Assembly (NCBI RefSeq): GCF_019279795.1 | Contig: NC_056743.1 | Location: 632,335,993-632,399,992, forward strand | From: Protopterus annectens | Lineage: Eukaryota > Chordata > Ceratodontiformes > Protopteridae | Reading direction: 5' to 3' | Length of the DNA: 64,000 nucleotides | In this document: positions 47,815 through 59,427 of the stretch, one piece after another | Layout of the letters: the number at the start of each line of letters is the position of its first letter | Position numbering within the stretch: the stretch's first letter is position 1 | Position numbers and translations under genes: made by a program | The notes under the pieces: model-generated | Told to the model about the DNA's origin: nothing | The model's input: only the letters and a program-made list of their open reading frames with translations | Database searches by the model: none

Positions 47815-50800
47815 GACTGGACGTATAAGAGAATTTAAGTACCTTTATCTGCTCTTTTTTTTTCAAAAAAATACAGTATTTAAATTGATTTTAGCTGTGT
47901 GGAAGGAATATTAACTGAACTGGAAGTTAGTCAGTGTTTGCTGAACTTTGTTATTTGCTAGTAATTACAGGTGTGGGGGTAGTCACATTCTTTGATTTCC
48001 TGTCCTTGTCAATTTAAGTGGTACAGTGTGAAATATTTTCTGCTTAAAAACCACAGCTTTGGCCGGCTAAGGACTTGCTGTATTCAACTGGACGTATAAG
48101 AGAATTTAAGTACTTTTATCTGCTCTTTTTTTCAAAAAAAATACAGTATTTAAATTGATTTTAACTGTGTGGAAGGAATATTAACTGAACTGGAAGTTAG
48201 TCAGTGTTTGCTGAACTTTGTTATTTGCTAGTAATTACAGGTGTGGGGTAGTCACATTCTTTGATTTCCTGTCCTTGCCAATTTAAGTGGTACAGTGTGA
48301 AATATTTTCTGCTTAAAAACCTCAGCTTTGGCCGGCTAAGGACTTGCTGTATTCAACTGGACGTATAAGAGAATTTAAGTACCTTTATTTGCTCTTTTTT
48401 TTTCAAAAAAATACAATATTTAAATTGATTTTAACTGTGTGGAAGGAATATTAACTGAACTGGAAGTTAGTCAGTGTTTGCTGAACTTTGTTATTTGCTA
48501 GTAATTACAGGTGTGGGGGTAGTCACATTCTTTGATTTCCTGTCCTTGCCAATTTAAGTGGTACAGTGTGAAATATTTTCTGCTTAAAAACCTCAGCTTT
48601 GGCCGGCTAAGGACTTGCTGTATTCAACTGGACGTATAAGAGAATTTAAGTACCTTTATCTTCTCTTTTTTCAAAAAATACAGTATTTAAATTGATTTTA
48701 ACTGTGTGGAAGGAATATTAACTGAACTGGAAGTTAGTCAGTGTTTGCTGAACTTTGTTATTTGCTAGTAATTACAGGTGTGGGGTAGTCACATTCTTTG
48801 ATTTCCTGTCCTTGCCTATTTAAGTGGTACAGTGTGAAATATTTTCTGCTTAAAAACCTCAGCTTTGGCCAGCTAAGGACTTGCTGTATTCAACTGGATG
48901 TATAAGAGAATTTAAGTACCTTTATCTGCTCTTTTTTTTCAAAAAAATACAGTATTTAAATTGATTTTAACTGTGTGGAAGGAATATTAACTGAACTGGA
49001 AGTTAGTCAGTGTTTGCTGAACTTTGTTATTTGCTAGTAATTACAGGTGTGGGGTAGTCACATTCTTTGATTTCCTGTCCTTGCCAATTTAAGTGGTACA
49101 GTGTGAAATATTTTCTGCTTAAAACCTCAGCTTTGGCCGGCTAAGGACTTGCTGTATTCAACTGGATGTATAAGAGAATTTAAGTACCTTTATCTGCTCT
49201 TTTTTTTCAAAAAAATACAGTATTTAAATTGATTTTAACTGTGTGGAAGGAATATTAACTGAACTGGAAGTTAGTCAGTGTTTGCTGAACTTTGTTATTT
49301 GCTAGTAATTACAGGTGTGGGGTAGTCACATTCTTTGATTTCCTGTCCTTGCCAATTTAAGTGGTACAGTGTGAAATATTTTCTGCTTAAAAACCTCAGC
49401 TTTGGCCGGCTAAGGACTTGCTGTATTCAACTGGACGTATAAGAGAATTTAAGTACCTTTATCTGCTCTTTTTTTTCCAAAAAATACAGTATTTAAATTG
49501 ATTTTAACTGTGTGGAAGGAATATTAACTGAACTGGAAGTTAGTCAGTGTTTGCTGAACTTTGTTATTTGCTAGTAATTACAGGTGTGGGGTAGTCACAT
49601 TCTTTGATTTCCTGTCCTTGCCAATTTAAGTGGTACAGTGTGAAATATTTTCTGCTTAAAAACCTCAGCTTTGGCCGGCTAAGGACTTGCTGTATTCAAC
49701 TCGACATATAAGAGAATTTAAGTACCTTTATCTGCTCTTTTTTTTCATAAAAATACAGTATTTAAACTGATTTTAACTGTGTGGAAGGAATATTAACTGA
49801 ACTGGAAGTTAGTCAGTGTTTGCTGAACTTTGTTATTTGCTAGTAATTACAGGTGTGGGGGTAGTCACATTCTTTGATTTCCTGTCCTTGCCAATTTAAG
49901 TGGTACAGTGTGAAATATTTTCTGCTTAAAAACCTCAACTTTGGTCGGCTAAGGACTTGCTGTATTCAACTGGACATATAAGAGAATTTAAGTACCTTTA
50001 TCTGCTCTTTTTTTTCAAAAAATACAGTATTTAAATTGATTTTAACTGTGTGGAAGGAATATTAACTGAACTGGAAGTTAGTCAGTGTTTGCTGAACTTT
50101 GTTATTTGCTAGTAATTACAAGTGTGGGGGTAGTCACATTCTTTGATTTCCTGTCCTTGCCAATTTAAGTGGTACAGTGTGAAATATTTTCTGCTTAAAA
50201 ACCTCAGCTTTGGCTGGCTAAGGACTTGCTGTATTCAACTGGACGTATAAGAGAATTTAAGTACTTTTATCTGCTCTTTTTTTTTCAAAACAATACAGTA
50301 TTTAAATTGATTTTAACTGTGTGGAAGGAATATTAACTGAACTGGAAGTTAGTCAGTGTTTGCTGAACTTTGTTATTTGCTAGTAATTACAGGTGTGCGG
50401 GTAGTCACATTCTTTGATTTCCTGTCCTTGCCAATTTAAGTGGTACAGTGTGAAATATTTTCTGCTTAAAAACCTCAACTTTGGCCGGCTAAGGACTTGC
50501 TGTATTCAACTGGATCTATAAGAGAATTTAAGTACCTTTATCTGCTCTTTTTTTTTTTAAAAAATACAGTATTTAAATTGATTTTAACTGTGTGGAAGGA
50601 ATATTAACTGAACTGGAAGTTAGTCAGTGTTTGCTGAACTTTGTTATTTGCTAGTAATTACAGGTGTGGGGGTAGTCACATTCTTTGATTTCCTGTCCTT
50701 GCCAATTTAAGTGGTACAGTGTGAAAAATTTTCTGCTTAAAAACCTCAGCTTTGGCCAGCTAAGGACTTGCTGTATTCAACTGGACGTATAAGCGAATTT

Positions 50801-50893
50801 AAGTACCTTTATCTGCTCTTTTTTTTTTCAGAAAAATACAGTATTTAAATTGATTTTAACTGTGTGGAAAGAATATTAACTGAACTGGAAGTT
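47815..50893 (+). repeat. 270-bp tandem array, 11.4 units
   Basis: The TATAAGAGAATTTAAGTAC word recurs with starts near 47,821, 48,092, 48,361, 48,632, 48,898, 49,166, 49,435, 49,704, 49,974, 50,243, 50,514 and 50,785, spacing 266-271 bp. Units are nearly identical over their length, differing mainly in T-run length and single bases, so the array is young or homogenised. Each unit has GGCCGGCTAAGGACTTGCTG just before the word above. The last unit breaks off at about 50,893, after AACTGGAAGTT. A diverged echo of the unit (TTTCCTGCC...GTTAAGTGGTATAG) lies at about 51,122-51,155. Confidence 0.97.
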
Positions 50894-51364
50894 TTGACTC
50901 TGCTCTTCAGTTAGTCTCACCCACCCTCCCTGTTTTTGTTTTGGTGTTAATCTTAGTGGCCTTGCAACTGCCCGCCCCTCTTGTAAATTTGTGTTTGGAT
51001 ACTCCTTCTGGGCCCATCTCATTTGCTCACTCAACTGAGTGCAGTGAGATCATATTCTGATTTCAGGCACTCCTACTGTGTACAAAGAGAGCATCTGGGA
51101 AACAGAAAAAAAATTAAGCTTGTTTCCTGCCTTTCCTGTTAAGTGGTATAGACTATTTGTAGGCTTCTGAGCCCCCAAGCCCTTCTGTGTTGGAGGGAAG
51201 CCTTCTAGCTTAGTTTTTTTTTCTTCTTATAACTAGCCAGTTTTCTAGTTTCAGCACTCAAATCTGTTTCTTTGATCTCAGCACTTATTCAGAAAAAAAA
51301 AATTTCATCTGCTTTTAGTGTACTTGTGTTTCTACCTACTTTTTTAACTTTTGCATCATCTTAA
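50894..51364 (+). other. link between the two tandem arrays
   Basis: Non-coding. It holds a short diverged echo of the 270-bp unit at about 51,122-51,155, which ties the array to the downstream LINE leader. Confidence 0.5.
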
Positions 51365-52270
51365 AAGTACTCAATTGTATTTATTACTGCTTGGTGTAAC
51401 TCATTCTAAGCCTTTTGGTTTAAACACTTGGGCTTCGGACCAGTTGTTTTGCACTGAGACGATTTGTGGTCTGCACTGTAGTGGCAGAACAGGTAGCTTA
51501 CATCCTTCTAGGTTGGGAACTGCTGATTTGAGGGCTCAGTGTCTGTTATTCTAAAAGTGTATTAATTCTGGTTTAAGTACTTGGGCTTTCAGGCCAGTTA
51601 TTTTACATTAAGAGGGTTCGTGGTCTGCACTCTTGTGGGAGGAGAACCTGGACTCTGCCCTTCTGAGCTGGGAATTTCTGGTTAAAGGCTTATAGTGCAT
51701 GCATATCTGAACTGCTTCTTACTGAAGTTGGTGCGCCTTGTTTACTGTGGCATAGACTGGATTCGGGCCTGCTGGATCTAGCTTTGTTTGTGTAACTTGA
51801 GCACTAATCCAGGCATTCTCTAAAGTATTCAATTGTATTTATTACTGCTTGGTAGTAAATTGATTAAAGTGTAGCTATCATTCTAAGTCTTTTGGATTAA
51901 GCACTTGGGCTTCAGACCAGTTGTCATACATTAGGAAGGTTTGTGGCATGCACTGTGGTGGTGGGACAGGTAGCTTTCATCCTTCTAAGTTGGGAACTGC
52001 TGATTGAGAGCCCAGTGTCTGTTATTCTTAAAGTGTATTAGTTCTGGTTTAAGCACTTGGGCTTCAGGCCAGTTATTTTACATTAAGAAGGTTTGTGGTC
52101 TGCACTCTTGTGGGAGAAGAGGCTGAACTCTGCCCTTCTGAGCTGGGAATTTCTGGTTAAAGGTTTATAGTGCCTGAATATCTGAACTGTATCTTACTGA
52201 AATTGGTACACCATGTTTGCTGTAGCATAGACTAGATCCAGGCCTGCTGAATCTTGCTTTGTTTATATGC
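51365..52270 (+). repeat. 458-bp tandem duplication with internal sub-repeats
   Basis: Two units start at about 51,365 and 51,823, both opening with AAGTA(C/T)TCAATTGTATTTA and CTGCTTGGT. Each contains two diverged copies of a shorter block beginning ACTTGGGCTT and continuing GGCCAGTTATTTTACATTAAG or a variant. So roughly four related sub-units of about 200 bp are present. Divergence is greater than in the 270-bp array. Confidence 0.85.
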
Positions 52271-52579
52271 TTGTTGTTTGTTTGCTTCTTATTTCCCTGG
52301 AATACTAATTCCACCTAATACGCGGCTTCTCAACACTTCTGTGGATCACTAGTGATATCTGCATTGCTTACTGTACTTATTTCCTTGTTTCACTTGAAAG
52401 AAAGTTACTGTTTGTCGTTTTTGCATTTAAGTTACCTGTAACACATTGCACTTAAGTTACCTGGCACTTGCTCACTTAAGCAATTATATAAGTCAGCACT
52501 AAAAATTAAAAGTACTACACCCTCACTCCCCACTGGCCCTGGTTTTCAATTATTAAGGAATTCCCAATATTATTCTAGC
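52271..52579 (+). promoter_or_regulatory. leader just upstream of CR1 ORF1
   Basis: Non-coding stretch ending in TATTCTAGC before the ORF1 ATG. GCACTTGCTC and a TATATAAG block at about 52,464-52,492 resemble words in the leader of the minus-strand copy. Presumed 5' UTR. Confidence 0.5.
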
Positions 52580-53521
52580 ATGTCCAAAGGTGAGTTGTCA
52601 ATCTCCTCTCCGGTCCAGCTGGTGAATCTGGGAATCTTGAGGCAATGTTACAACTGCCTCATGTACACAGACAACCCTCTCCTCCTCCCAACAAATTCCA
52701 ACACATGTGAGAGATGCAACCATATAGCCAAACTGGAGGCTAAGCTCTCTCAACTCAGTACTGGCGTAACCAGTCAGGAGGAGAAGAAAACCACACTCAC
52801 TACAATTCCAGTCTCACATAGACCTACCACGACAGCAAACCAAACACATAAACACACAAAAACATACTCGGAGGCTCTAAATAAAGTTCTGCCGAAGCAG
52901 CAGAGACCTGCAAAACAGACACCCAAGCAGCCGCTACCCCAAAACAAAACACGTGCAACACATATCTCACAAAGCCAGTGTGCTGAACAGTCACAGCCCT
53001 TAAGACTAAACAACACACCTGATACACTTGTAATAGGTGACTCTATCATCAGGCACACTGACGTCCTGCTCACCAGGCTGAACAAGGAGTGGGTCACGGT
53101 GAGCAGCCTGTCGGGCGCTAGGATCCGCCACATAACACAAGCACTCAGGTCACTCCAAGGCAAGTACAAATATGACTCAGTCATTGTCCATGCTGGTGTG
53201 AACGATCTGAGATGTACCTCCCTGGACTACATGAAAAGAAACATAAAGGAGCTCTCTGAGCATGTAGCCCAGGCTGGTATGACCTTGACCTTGAGTAGCA
53301 TCTTACCCTCACCAAGAATGATGCCACAGTATGAAGACAAGATGATCAATTTCAACAATTGGCTTAAGTACTGGTGTCATTCAAAGGGGATCCAATGCCT
53401 GTCAGCTTGGGATGATATGCTCGACAAGCCACGATGCTTCACTAGGGACGGCTTGCACCTGTCACCCCTGGGCTTTCGGATATTGGCAAAGGCTCTTGCT
53501 ACCCCCATAGTGCCTTTTTAG
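52580..53521 (+). CDS. CR1 ORF1, intact: zinc-knuckle, coiled-coil, esterase-like
   Basis: A complete 313-residue frame. Residues about 20-55 hold CYNC and CERC, a metal-binding pair, then a short coiled coil (IAKLEAKLSQL). A Thr/Gln/Lys-rich linker follows. From about residue 150 the SGNH-esterase-like domain has DTLVIGDSIIRHTDV (GDS, nucleophile Ser), VIVHAGVNDL (GxND block) and DGLHLSPLG (the Asp-x-x-His end). All three blocks are intact, unlike the minus-strand copy. ORF1 proteins of this type bind the element RNA. The ORF is uninterrupted, whereas the following ORF2 is broken, so the copy is fairly recent but cannot move by itself. Confidence 0.9.
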   Translation: MSKGELSISSPVQLVNLGILRQCYNCLMYTDNPLLLPTNSNTCERCNHIAKLEAKLSQLSTGVTSQEEKKTTLTTIPVSHRPTTTANQTHKHTKTYSEALNKVLPKQQRPAKQTPKQPLPQNKTRATHISQSQCAEQSQPLRLNNTPDTLVIGDSIIRHTDVLLTRLNKEWVTVSSLSGARIRHITQALRSLQGKYKYDSVIVHAGVNDLRCTSLDYMKRNIKELSEHVAQAGMTLTLSSILPSPRMMPQYEDKMINFNNWLKYWCHSKGIQCLSAWDDMLDKPRCFTRDGLHLSPLGFRILAKALATPIVPF

Positions 53522-53582
53522 GCAAGGCTCAAAAGACAAACCCACCTCCATAGGTATCACAAGGGATAAGAAACTAAGAGTA

Positions 53583-56384
53583 ATGCTACTCAACGCCAGA
53601 AGTCTAAACCTCAAGATGCATGCACTCGAAACTCTCCTTAGCATGGAGAACATCGATATCTGTGCAGTAACAGAAACCTGGTTCAGGGCTCCCGAGAGCA
53701 CCCCAGCACTACCAGGTTATACCTCATACCATGCTTTTCAGCCCCAAAACTTGGACTGAACCACGAAAGGAGGGGGAGTATCGATATTCATCAAAGATAC
53801 CCACACCTCCAGGTTGGTGGCAAAGCACGAAGCATCAGAGACTATCCATGTACAACTAACAGTGGGTAAAACTGCCTTCCAGTTTATAGCCTGCTACAGA
53901 CCACCCTCCCAAACCCAGGAACCCCACTCGGCCTTCCTGAGAACACTGGAAAATATGAAGGTCTCTCCAAACACCATTATATTGGGCGACTTCAACTACC
54001 CAAACATAGACTGGGAGCATTACTCTTGCTCCAACACCCTAGCCCAAAGGTTCCTAGAATTTATAAACTCAAATGCTATGGAACAACTTGTTACCACTCC
54101 CACAAGAGGGGAAAACATACTGGACCTGATCATCACCAACATGGGAACTCTATGCTCCAGACCAGAAGTGTATCCCTTACTGGTAAGATCAGACCATAAA
54201 CTAATCTCACTGGATATTCATATCCCGATCCCACCCCCTGCCCAGAAAGCCACAGTGAAAAACTTCTCTAAAGCAAATTTCACACTCCTCAAAACTGAGG
54301 TGGAATCCTTCAAAGCCCCCGGGCCTGTGGAAAATATGGCCCAGACCGCAGAATCCTTTATAAACGCATTCTATGAACACCTTCAGGAATGCATGGATCA
54401 TGCGATCCCAAATAAAACCAAGACCCAATCCTCAAAAGGCAGACGTCCTGTCTGGTGGACCCCAGCCATAAACAAACTATACAATAGAAGGAGGAAGCTA
54501 CTAAATGATAGAGCAAAATCCCAAAAAGGGAAGGCATCACTGATCAGTATTAGCAAAAAACTACGGGCACACATAAAATTGTCTAAGGCCAGCTTCGAGA
54601 GAAAAATTGCACAGGACACTAAGGATAATCACAAGGCTTTCTTTAGTTATGTTAGGAACCTGGGTGGTAATTCCCAGATATGCTCAGAATTAGTCCAAAA
54701 TGACAAAAAATACATCGAACCCACAGACATTGCCAACATCCTAGCTGACAGGTTCAGCGCAAACTTCTCCCCCCCCACCAAAAGGGCAAATATCTATCCC
54801 AGCAGAGTGCTGCCCCCCTGACATCTCAGATGCTCAGGTAAGAGCCACCCTCTCCAAAGCAAAAAACACAGCATCAATGGGATCAGACAGTGTCCCGGGC
54901 TGCGTCCTACATGAACTCCAATAAGAGCTAAACCCAAACATAAAACTACTGTTCAATCTCAGCCTTACTACAGGATATGTGCCCAAAGAGTGGTGTACAG
55001 CAACAGTGGTCCCTCTCCATAAAGGCGGTGTCTCAACGGATCCTGGAAACTATCACCCCATAAGCCTGACTAGCTTGGTTTGCAAAGCTATGGAAAGGAT
55101 CATCATGGACCTCATAAATAAAGATATTGGGGACCTACAAACACTGGATCCTACCCAGTTCGGCTTTGTTAAGGGCAGATCCTGCCTCTTAAACCTGGTT
55201 GATTTCTTTGAAACAGTCACCAAGGCCATTGACGAGGGGAAGGTGGTCCACACAGCCTACCTGGACCTCGCAAAAGCCTTCGATACAATACCCCACTCGG
55301 GCATTATAGATAAGCTCACCAGCTTAAATATAAACCCCTATGTCACTAGATGGATTGTAAATTGGCTCAAGGAAAGAACCCACATGGTTAGAATTGCTGG
55401 AGCCATGTCAGACTCCCAGACTCCAAACCAGTTACAAGTGGTGTCCCACAAGGCTCAGTCCTGGGACCTCTCTTGTTCGGTATATATTTCTCGGAGGTAC
55501 AGGCCAACACAGAAGGACTGTGGCTGACCAAGTTCGCAGATGACTGCAAACTGGGCACCATAATCGAATCTCCAGCCGACACAAGCATCCTCCAAAAGGG
55601 CCTCATAGAAACAGACAACTGGTGCCAGAGCCATGGCCTCAAGCTAAATGCCAAAAAGTGTATAGTCATCCCCTTTGGCAAAAACAAAGTGCCCACAAAT
55701 TACCACATAGGTGGTAATCCATTAAGTACAGAAGAAGTAATTAGGGACCTGGGGACCCAAGTTGATAGCAATCTCTCATGTGACAACCACGTGGCCAAAG
55801 TGGTTAGAAAAACATTTAATATAGCCCACCTAATCATGAAGGGATTCACATCTAGATCAGGGGACGTCATCGTGCCTCTTTACTCATCCCTCATCAGGCC
55901 CATAATTGAGTACAATGCCCCTTTTGGGATGTACCTTACCAGACACCTGCAGCAACTGGAAAGACCCCAAAAGTACCTCACCAAGAGGATCAAAGGGCTC
56001 AAACAGATGCCATATGCTGCCCGGTTAAAGAAACTCCAGCTCTACTCAGTGGCATACCGCCTGTTCAGAGGCGATCTGTGCCTGACGTATAAAGCCATGT
56101 CCAACCCGGAATTAATCAACATGCTGCACCTCAGAAAATCCAAATCCCATCCAGCTACGCGCTTGAGAGACTTGAACCTCAGCACTGAAATAAATAGGAC
56201 ATGCTGGAGGGACAGATTCATAACCCAGAGGCTCCCTTCACTCTGGAATAAAATCCCAGTCCAGGTTAGGCAGAGTCCCTCATTGACTATCTTCAAGAGG
56301 AATCTTGATGAGTGGAAGGGAGATTGTAGATTTACCCAGGGTATCACTTCTGTGTCACTGTTAGACAGAGGCACAGTATACTAA
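53583..56384 (+). pseudogene. CR1 ORF2: endonuclease and reverse transcriptase, few breaks
   Basis: The endonuclease part reads NARSLNLKMHALETLL, DICAVTETWF, then TGA at about 53,758 (CGA in the sister copy), GGGVSIFIKD, IILGDFNYPNIDWEHY and VRSDHKLISLDIH. The reverse transcriptase part has NYHPISLTSLVCK, FGFVKGRSC, AYLDLAKAFDTIPHSG, and LTKFADDCKLG with an intact FADD, then the long C-terminal region to TAA near 56,384. Other breaks: a frameshift near 54,815, a TAA near 54,922, and an 8-bp duplication (CCAGACTC) near 55,420 just before motif B that shifts frame. It begins about 60 bp after ORF1. The 3' end lacks an obvious long CCTATGAA tail. Confidence 0.9.
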
Positions 56385-56417
56385 CCTCAAAAAAGGGCAT
56401 AGCAAAATAAATTTAAA

Positions 56418-57100
56418 ATAAAAAATAATCCTTTGCACATTTCGCTTTTGTTTACCTGTAGATTGTTTTTCAGCAGCTAGACTCTTGTACCAAAGTTAGG
56501 TTATCTAACATGCGAACCATTTTAAAACAGTTTATACGCACTTTTCAGTACATGTTGTTTACCAGTTATGCCATGACAACAGTTATGTTAGTCAGTTGTC
56601 TGGACATCACTGTTTAAATGCAGCTTTCATTGTGCATGTTATCGTCTAGGTGAGCTTCAATCGCTGTCATGCAGTTAGCTATGACGGTTTTCTATACTGA
56701 GATTTACTTTTACTATTGTCTCTTTGGCTCCCTGTGAATATATGGGCTTTACATACATTAATTTTTGAGTTATTCATCTTCCACCATTCAGGCTACCATA
56801 TGTATTTAGAAATCGAAATGTGCAAAGGATTATTTTTTATGTATATCTTGCATTTCAATCTATGCATTGTTGACATATTCAGTGATTTGTATCTATGTCA
56901 TAGTATTTAGAAGTCAGTGTATCCTATATGAAATACTGCTTTAAGGTTTTAAATTGTGACGTATTTTTTTGACCAATGAAAGTACATTGTACGTTTTATA
57001 ATGGATTTTAAACTGGTTTTTACTGTTTTAAGAGTTTGATAAAGCCTCATGGCGAAAGCGCTCACTCTACGATATTAATAAATGGTTTTTGAACTTGTAT
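56418..57100 (+). repeat. inverted-repeat module ending in a hammerhead-like core
   Basis: A perfect 27-bp inverted repeat lies at 56,418-56,444 and 56,814-56,840, with ATCCTTTGCACATTTCG as its core and 369 bp between. About 200 bp further on is the hammerhead-like core at 57,036. This repeats the plan of the module at 37.06-37.79 kb. Penelope-like elements are known to carry such cores in their terminal repeats and can bear short inverted extensions, so a solo Penelope terminus is my best reading. Confidence 0.5.
57036..57061 (+). ncRNA. hammerhead-ribozyme-like core, variant
   Basis: TTGATAA (57,036-57,042) stands where CTGATGA is expected. A GCC/GGC stem II (57,044-57,046 and 57,051-57,053) with TCAT loop is followed by GAAA (57,054-57,057) and GCGC (57,058-57,061). 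The GAAAGCGC run is identical to that of the core at 1962-1995. Two changes in the first box make cleavage doubtful. Confidence 0.45.
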
Positions 57101-57353
57101 AAGAACAAACAGCGTTTCATTCATTGGATTATATCTATCGTTTTATTGCCATCAGGGGAGCTCGCTATTGTGATTGGTATTTTATTTTTCTGCTTGTGTG
57201 GAACCCCGTCTCTGTTTGTGGTTGCACTGCTCTAGGATTGTGAGATAATACAGAGAAGGCTATAACACATATAAAGAACTGGAAACACACATTTCAGTTA
57301 TTAAAACTGAAGGTTATGTGGTTGTTCCACCTCATGTTCACACACAAAAGAAT
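57101..57353. other. spacer, nothing recognised
   Basis: No coding or repeat signal recognised. Confidence 0.3.
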
Positions 57354-57620
57354 GTTTGTCCAAACCAAGGAATACCACTTAAGTAATGTATTATGTTTCC
57401 CACTGAAATATCAGGATGCCTACACATTTTCAAGAGAAAAGCACTTGAAACACAGTTTTGTTCTGGTAGGTGGTGCCTCCACCCACAAAACAACAAATAA
57501 ATGAAGGTTTGTACAAACCAAGGAATACCACAGAAATAAATTGGTATCTATGCTCTCAGCACAATTATCAGAATGTGTCCACATTTACAACAGAAAAGTC
57601 AATTTATGATTGCCCCCAGG
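57354..57620. repeat. diverged tandem duplication, about 155 bp
   Basis: CAAACCAAGGAATACCAC occurs at about 57,360 and 57,515. Flanking words (an ATCAGGATG or ATCAGAATG block and ACACATTTT or CCACATTTAC blocks) recur at the same offset. Confidence 0.6.
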
Positions 57621-58937
57621 CCATCTTAGAAGTATAACAGCTGCGTCAATGACATGTACATTACACTTCTCTGCAATAACATAGAACATTATAAAATGAC
57701 AATTTTAACAATAACATTTTTGATGAAAATTAATAACTTATCTGAGAAATGTAAATGTCTGCCAAAAATGCCTATGTGAACAGTGAACTACAGGAAGTGC
57801 ATACAAATAAAAGTTTCATTTTCTACTGGATATATAAATTGTTATACACAAGTCTCTTCACCTTCAAGTTCCCTAACTACATGGTTACCTTTTTATAGTG
57901 TGGATTTAGGCCTCTGAGCATGGTGAAGATGCAGATGAGGTGTGAACTCTTTAGATTTGCTGAATACCAAACTTTTCAGTTTGTGTAAACATAGTGTAGG
58001 CTCTACAACACTATTGGTTGCTAATAGACTAATACTGTGAATGATTAGTGGGAGAGAGAAGAAAGACACAACAGCAATTTAGACTACCTTTCCTGCAGTG
58101 GGTGTGTCACTCAGGATACACATACAAGGGGTGGAAGTTACTTTAGAAAGCTTTTAAATTGAGCTAAACAGCACATGTTTATCATTTATGTTCAGTAGTA
58201 GAGAAACCCTCCTGCCTATGCTGCTAAATGTTTTTCACTCTCATGTTCTTCATGGACAATGATACAAAATGCACTACAAAATCCATGTCTGAGACCACAG
58301 CAGAGAAAAGGAAAGAATGAACACAATACATAGAGAAGGCAGACCTGCATTTGTGCAAAGATATTCATAAATGGTTGTGTGATCACTCATTGCACTAAAT
58401 ATGTAAGCCACGCATGTGCAACCTATTGAGAATGTACAAGTGTATGTCCTATTAATACTGTAGAGGAAATGGAAATTGCTTTTATGTACATGATTTGCTT
58501 TCCTGCTGCAAAGCTGTGCCTCTGGCAAGGAGAGATAGCATACTCCCATTGTGTTTTGTAGATTCATTAGTGTGATAATTCAAATCCACAGCTGTGTAAA
58601 ATTATGTAATATGTGTTAAAATGTGTTTTTTCAATATTTATATTTGTAAGACGTGTGGTTTAGTGCATACACAGAGAAACACATTTCTATTTAAAATTTA
58701 ATATCAGCTTGGATTATATGGACAGCATAATTTTTAGCTGTGAATCTATTGTGTGTGTAAAACACCTTGTAAACATATTGAGGTACACAAGACATATGAT
58801 AGACCATGGTTCAAGCCCCACATTATTTTTTAAGCATAAATGATATTAAGAAGCTTTTTTGCTAAGAAAATGTTTTTTGACTTTGCTTGTTTCATTTGTG
58901 CATTGCTCACTTGTGTACAAACATCCCTTATGGCTAC
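57621..58937. other. spacer, nothing recognised
   Basis: A minus-strand open frame at 58,274-58,567 shows no domain. AT-rich, no repeat family seen. Confidence 0.35.
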
Positions 58938-59347
58938 AGACAAAAAAGATACATTGTTACTTTAAAACAAATGCATTTTTACTTCTTTGCCTTCCTTAGC
59001 TCAAACATTCTAAGCAGCATTGGGCAACATTCAGCACTCATACACAACACTTTCAGACACACAACACCTGCAGACAAAAAAGATACATTGTAACTTGATA
59101 CGATGAAACATTATTACTTGTTCCACCTTCCTGTGGGCAAACACAGTAAGCAGCATTGTGTGGTGGTCAGCACTCTGCACAGTAATGAGTGTAAAAAATA
59201 CACCTCTCGCTTACCTTTCCCTGTGGCAAAAGGTGTACGTTTATGGCCTTAACAGAAGTGAGCCAGAGTTCTAATCCAGCACACTTCACTTGTTGTTAAG
59301 GGTTTTCCACTTAAAAATTAACAATATAAAGATAATTATACATAACA

Positions 59348-59424
<77 letters not shown>
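59348..59424. repeat. (TA)n microsatellite
   Basis: A TA tract with one CA interruption, inside the candidate transposon. Confidence 0.95.

Positions 59425-59427
<3 letters not shown>

Noticed and set aside
47815-50893. Regular repeats resembling a CRISPR array
   Set aside because: Units are 270 bp and identical across their length, with no unique spacers and no cas genes; the genome is eukaryotic.
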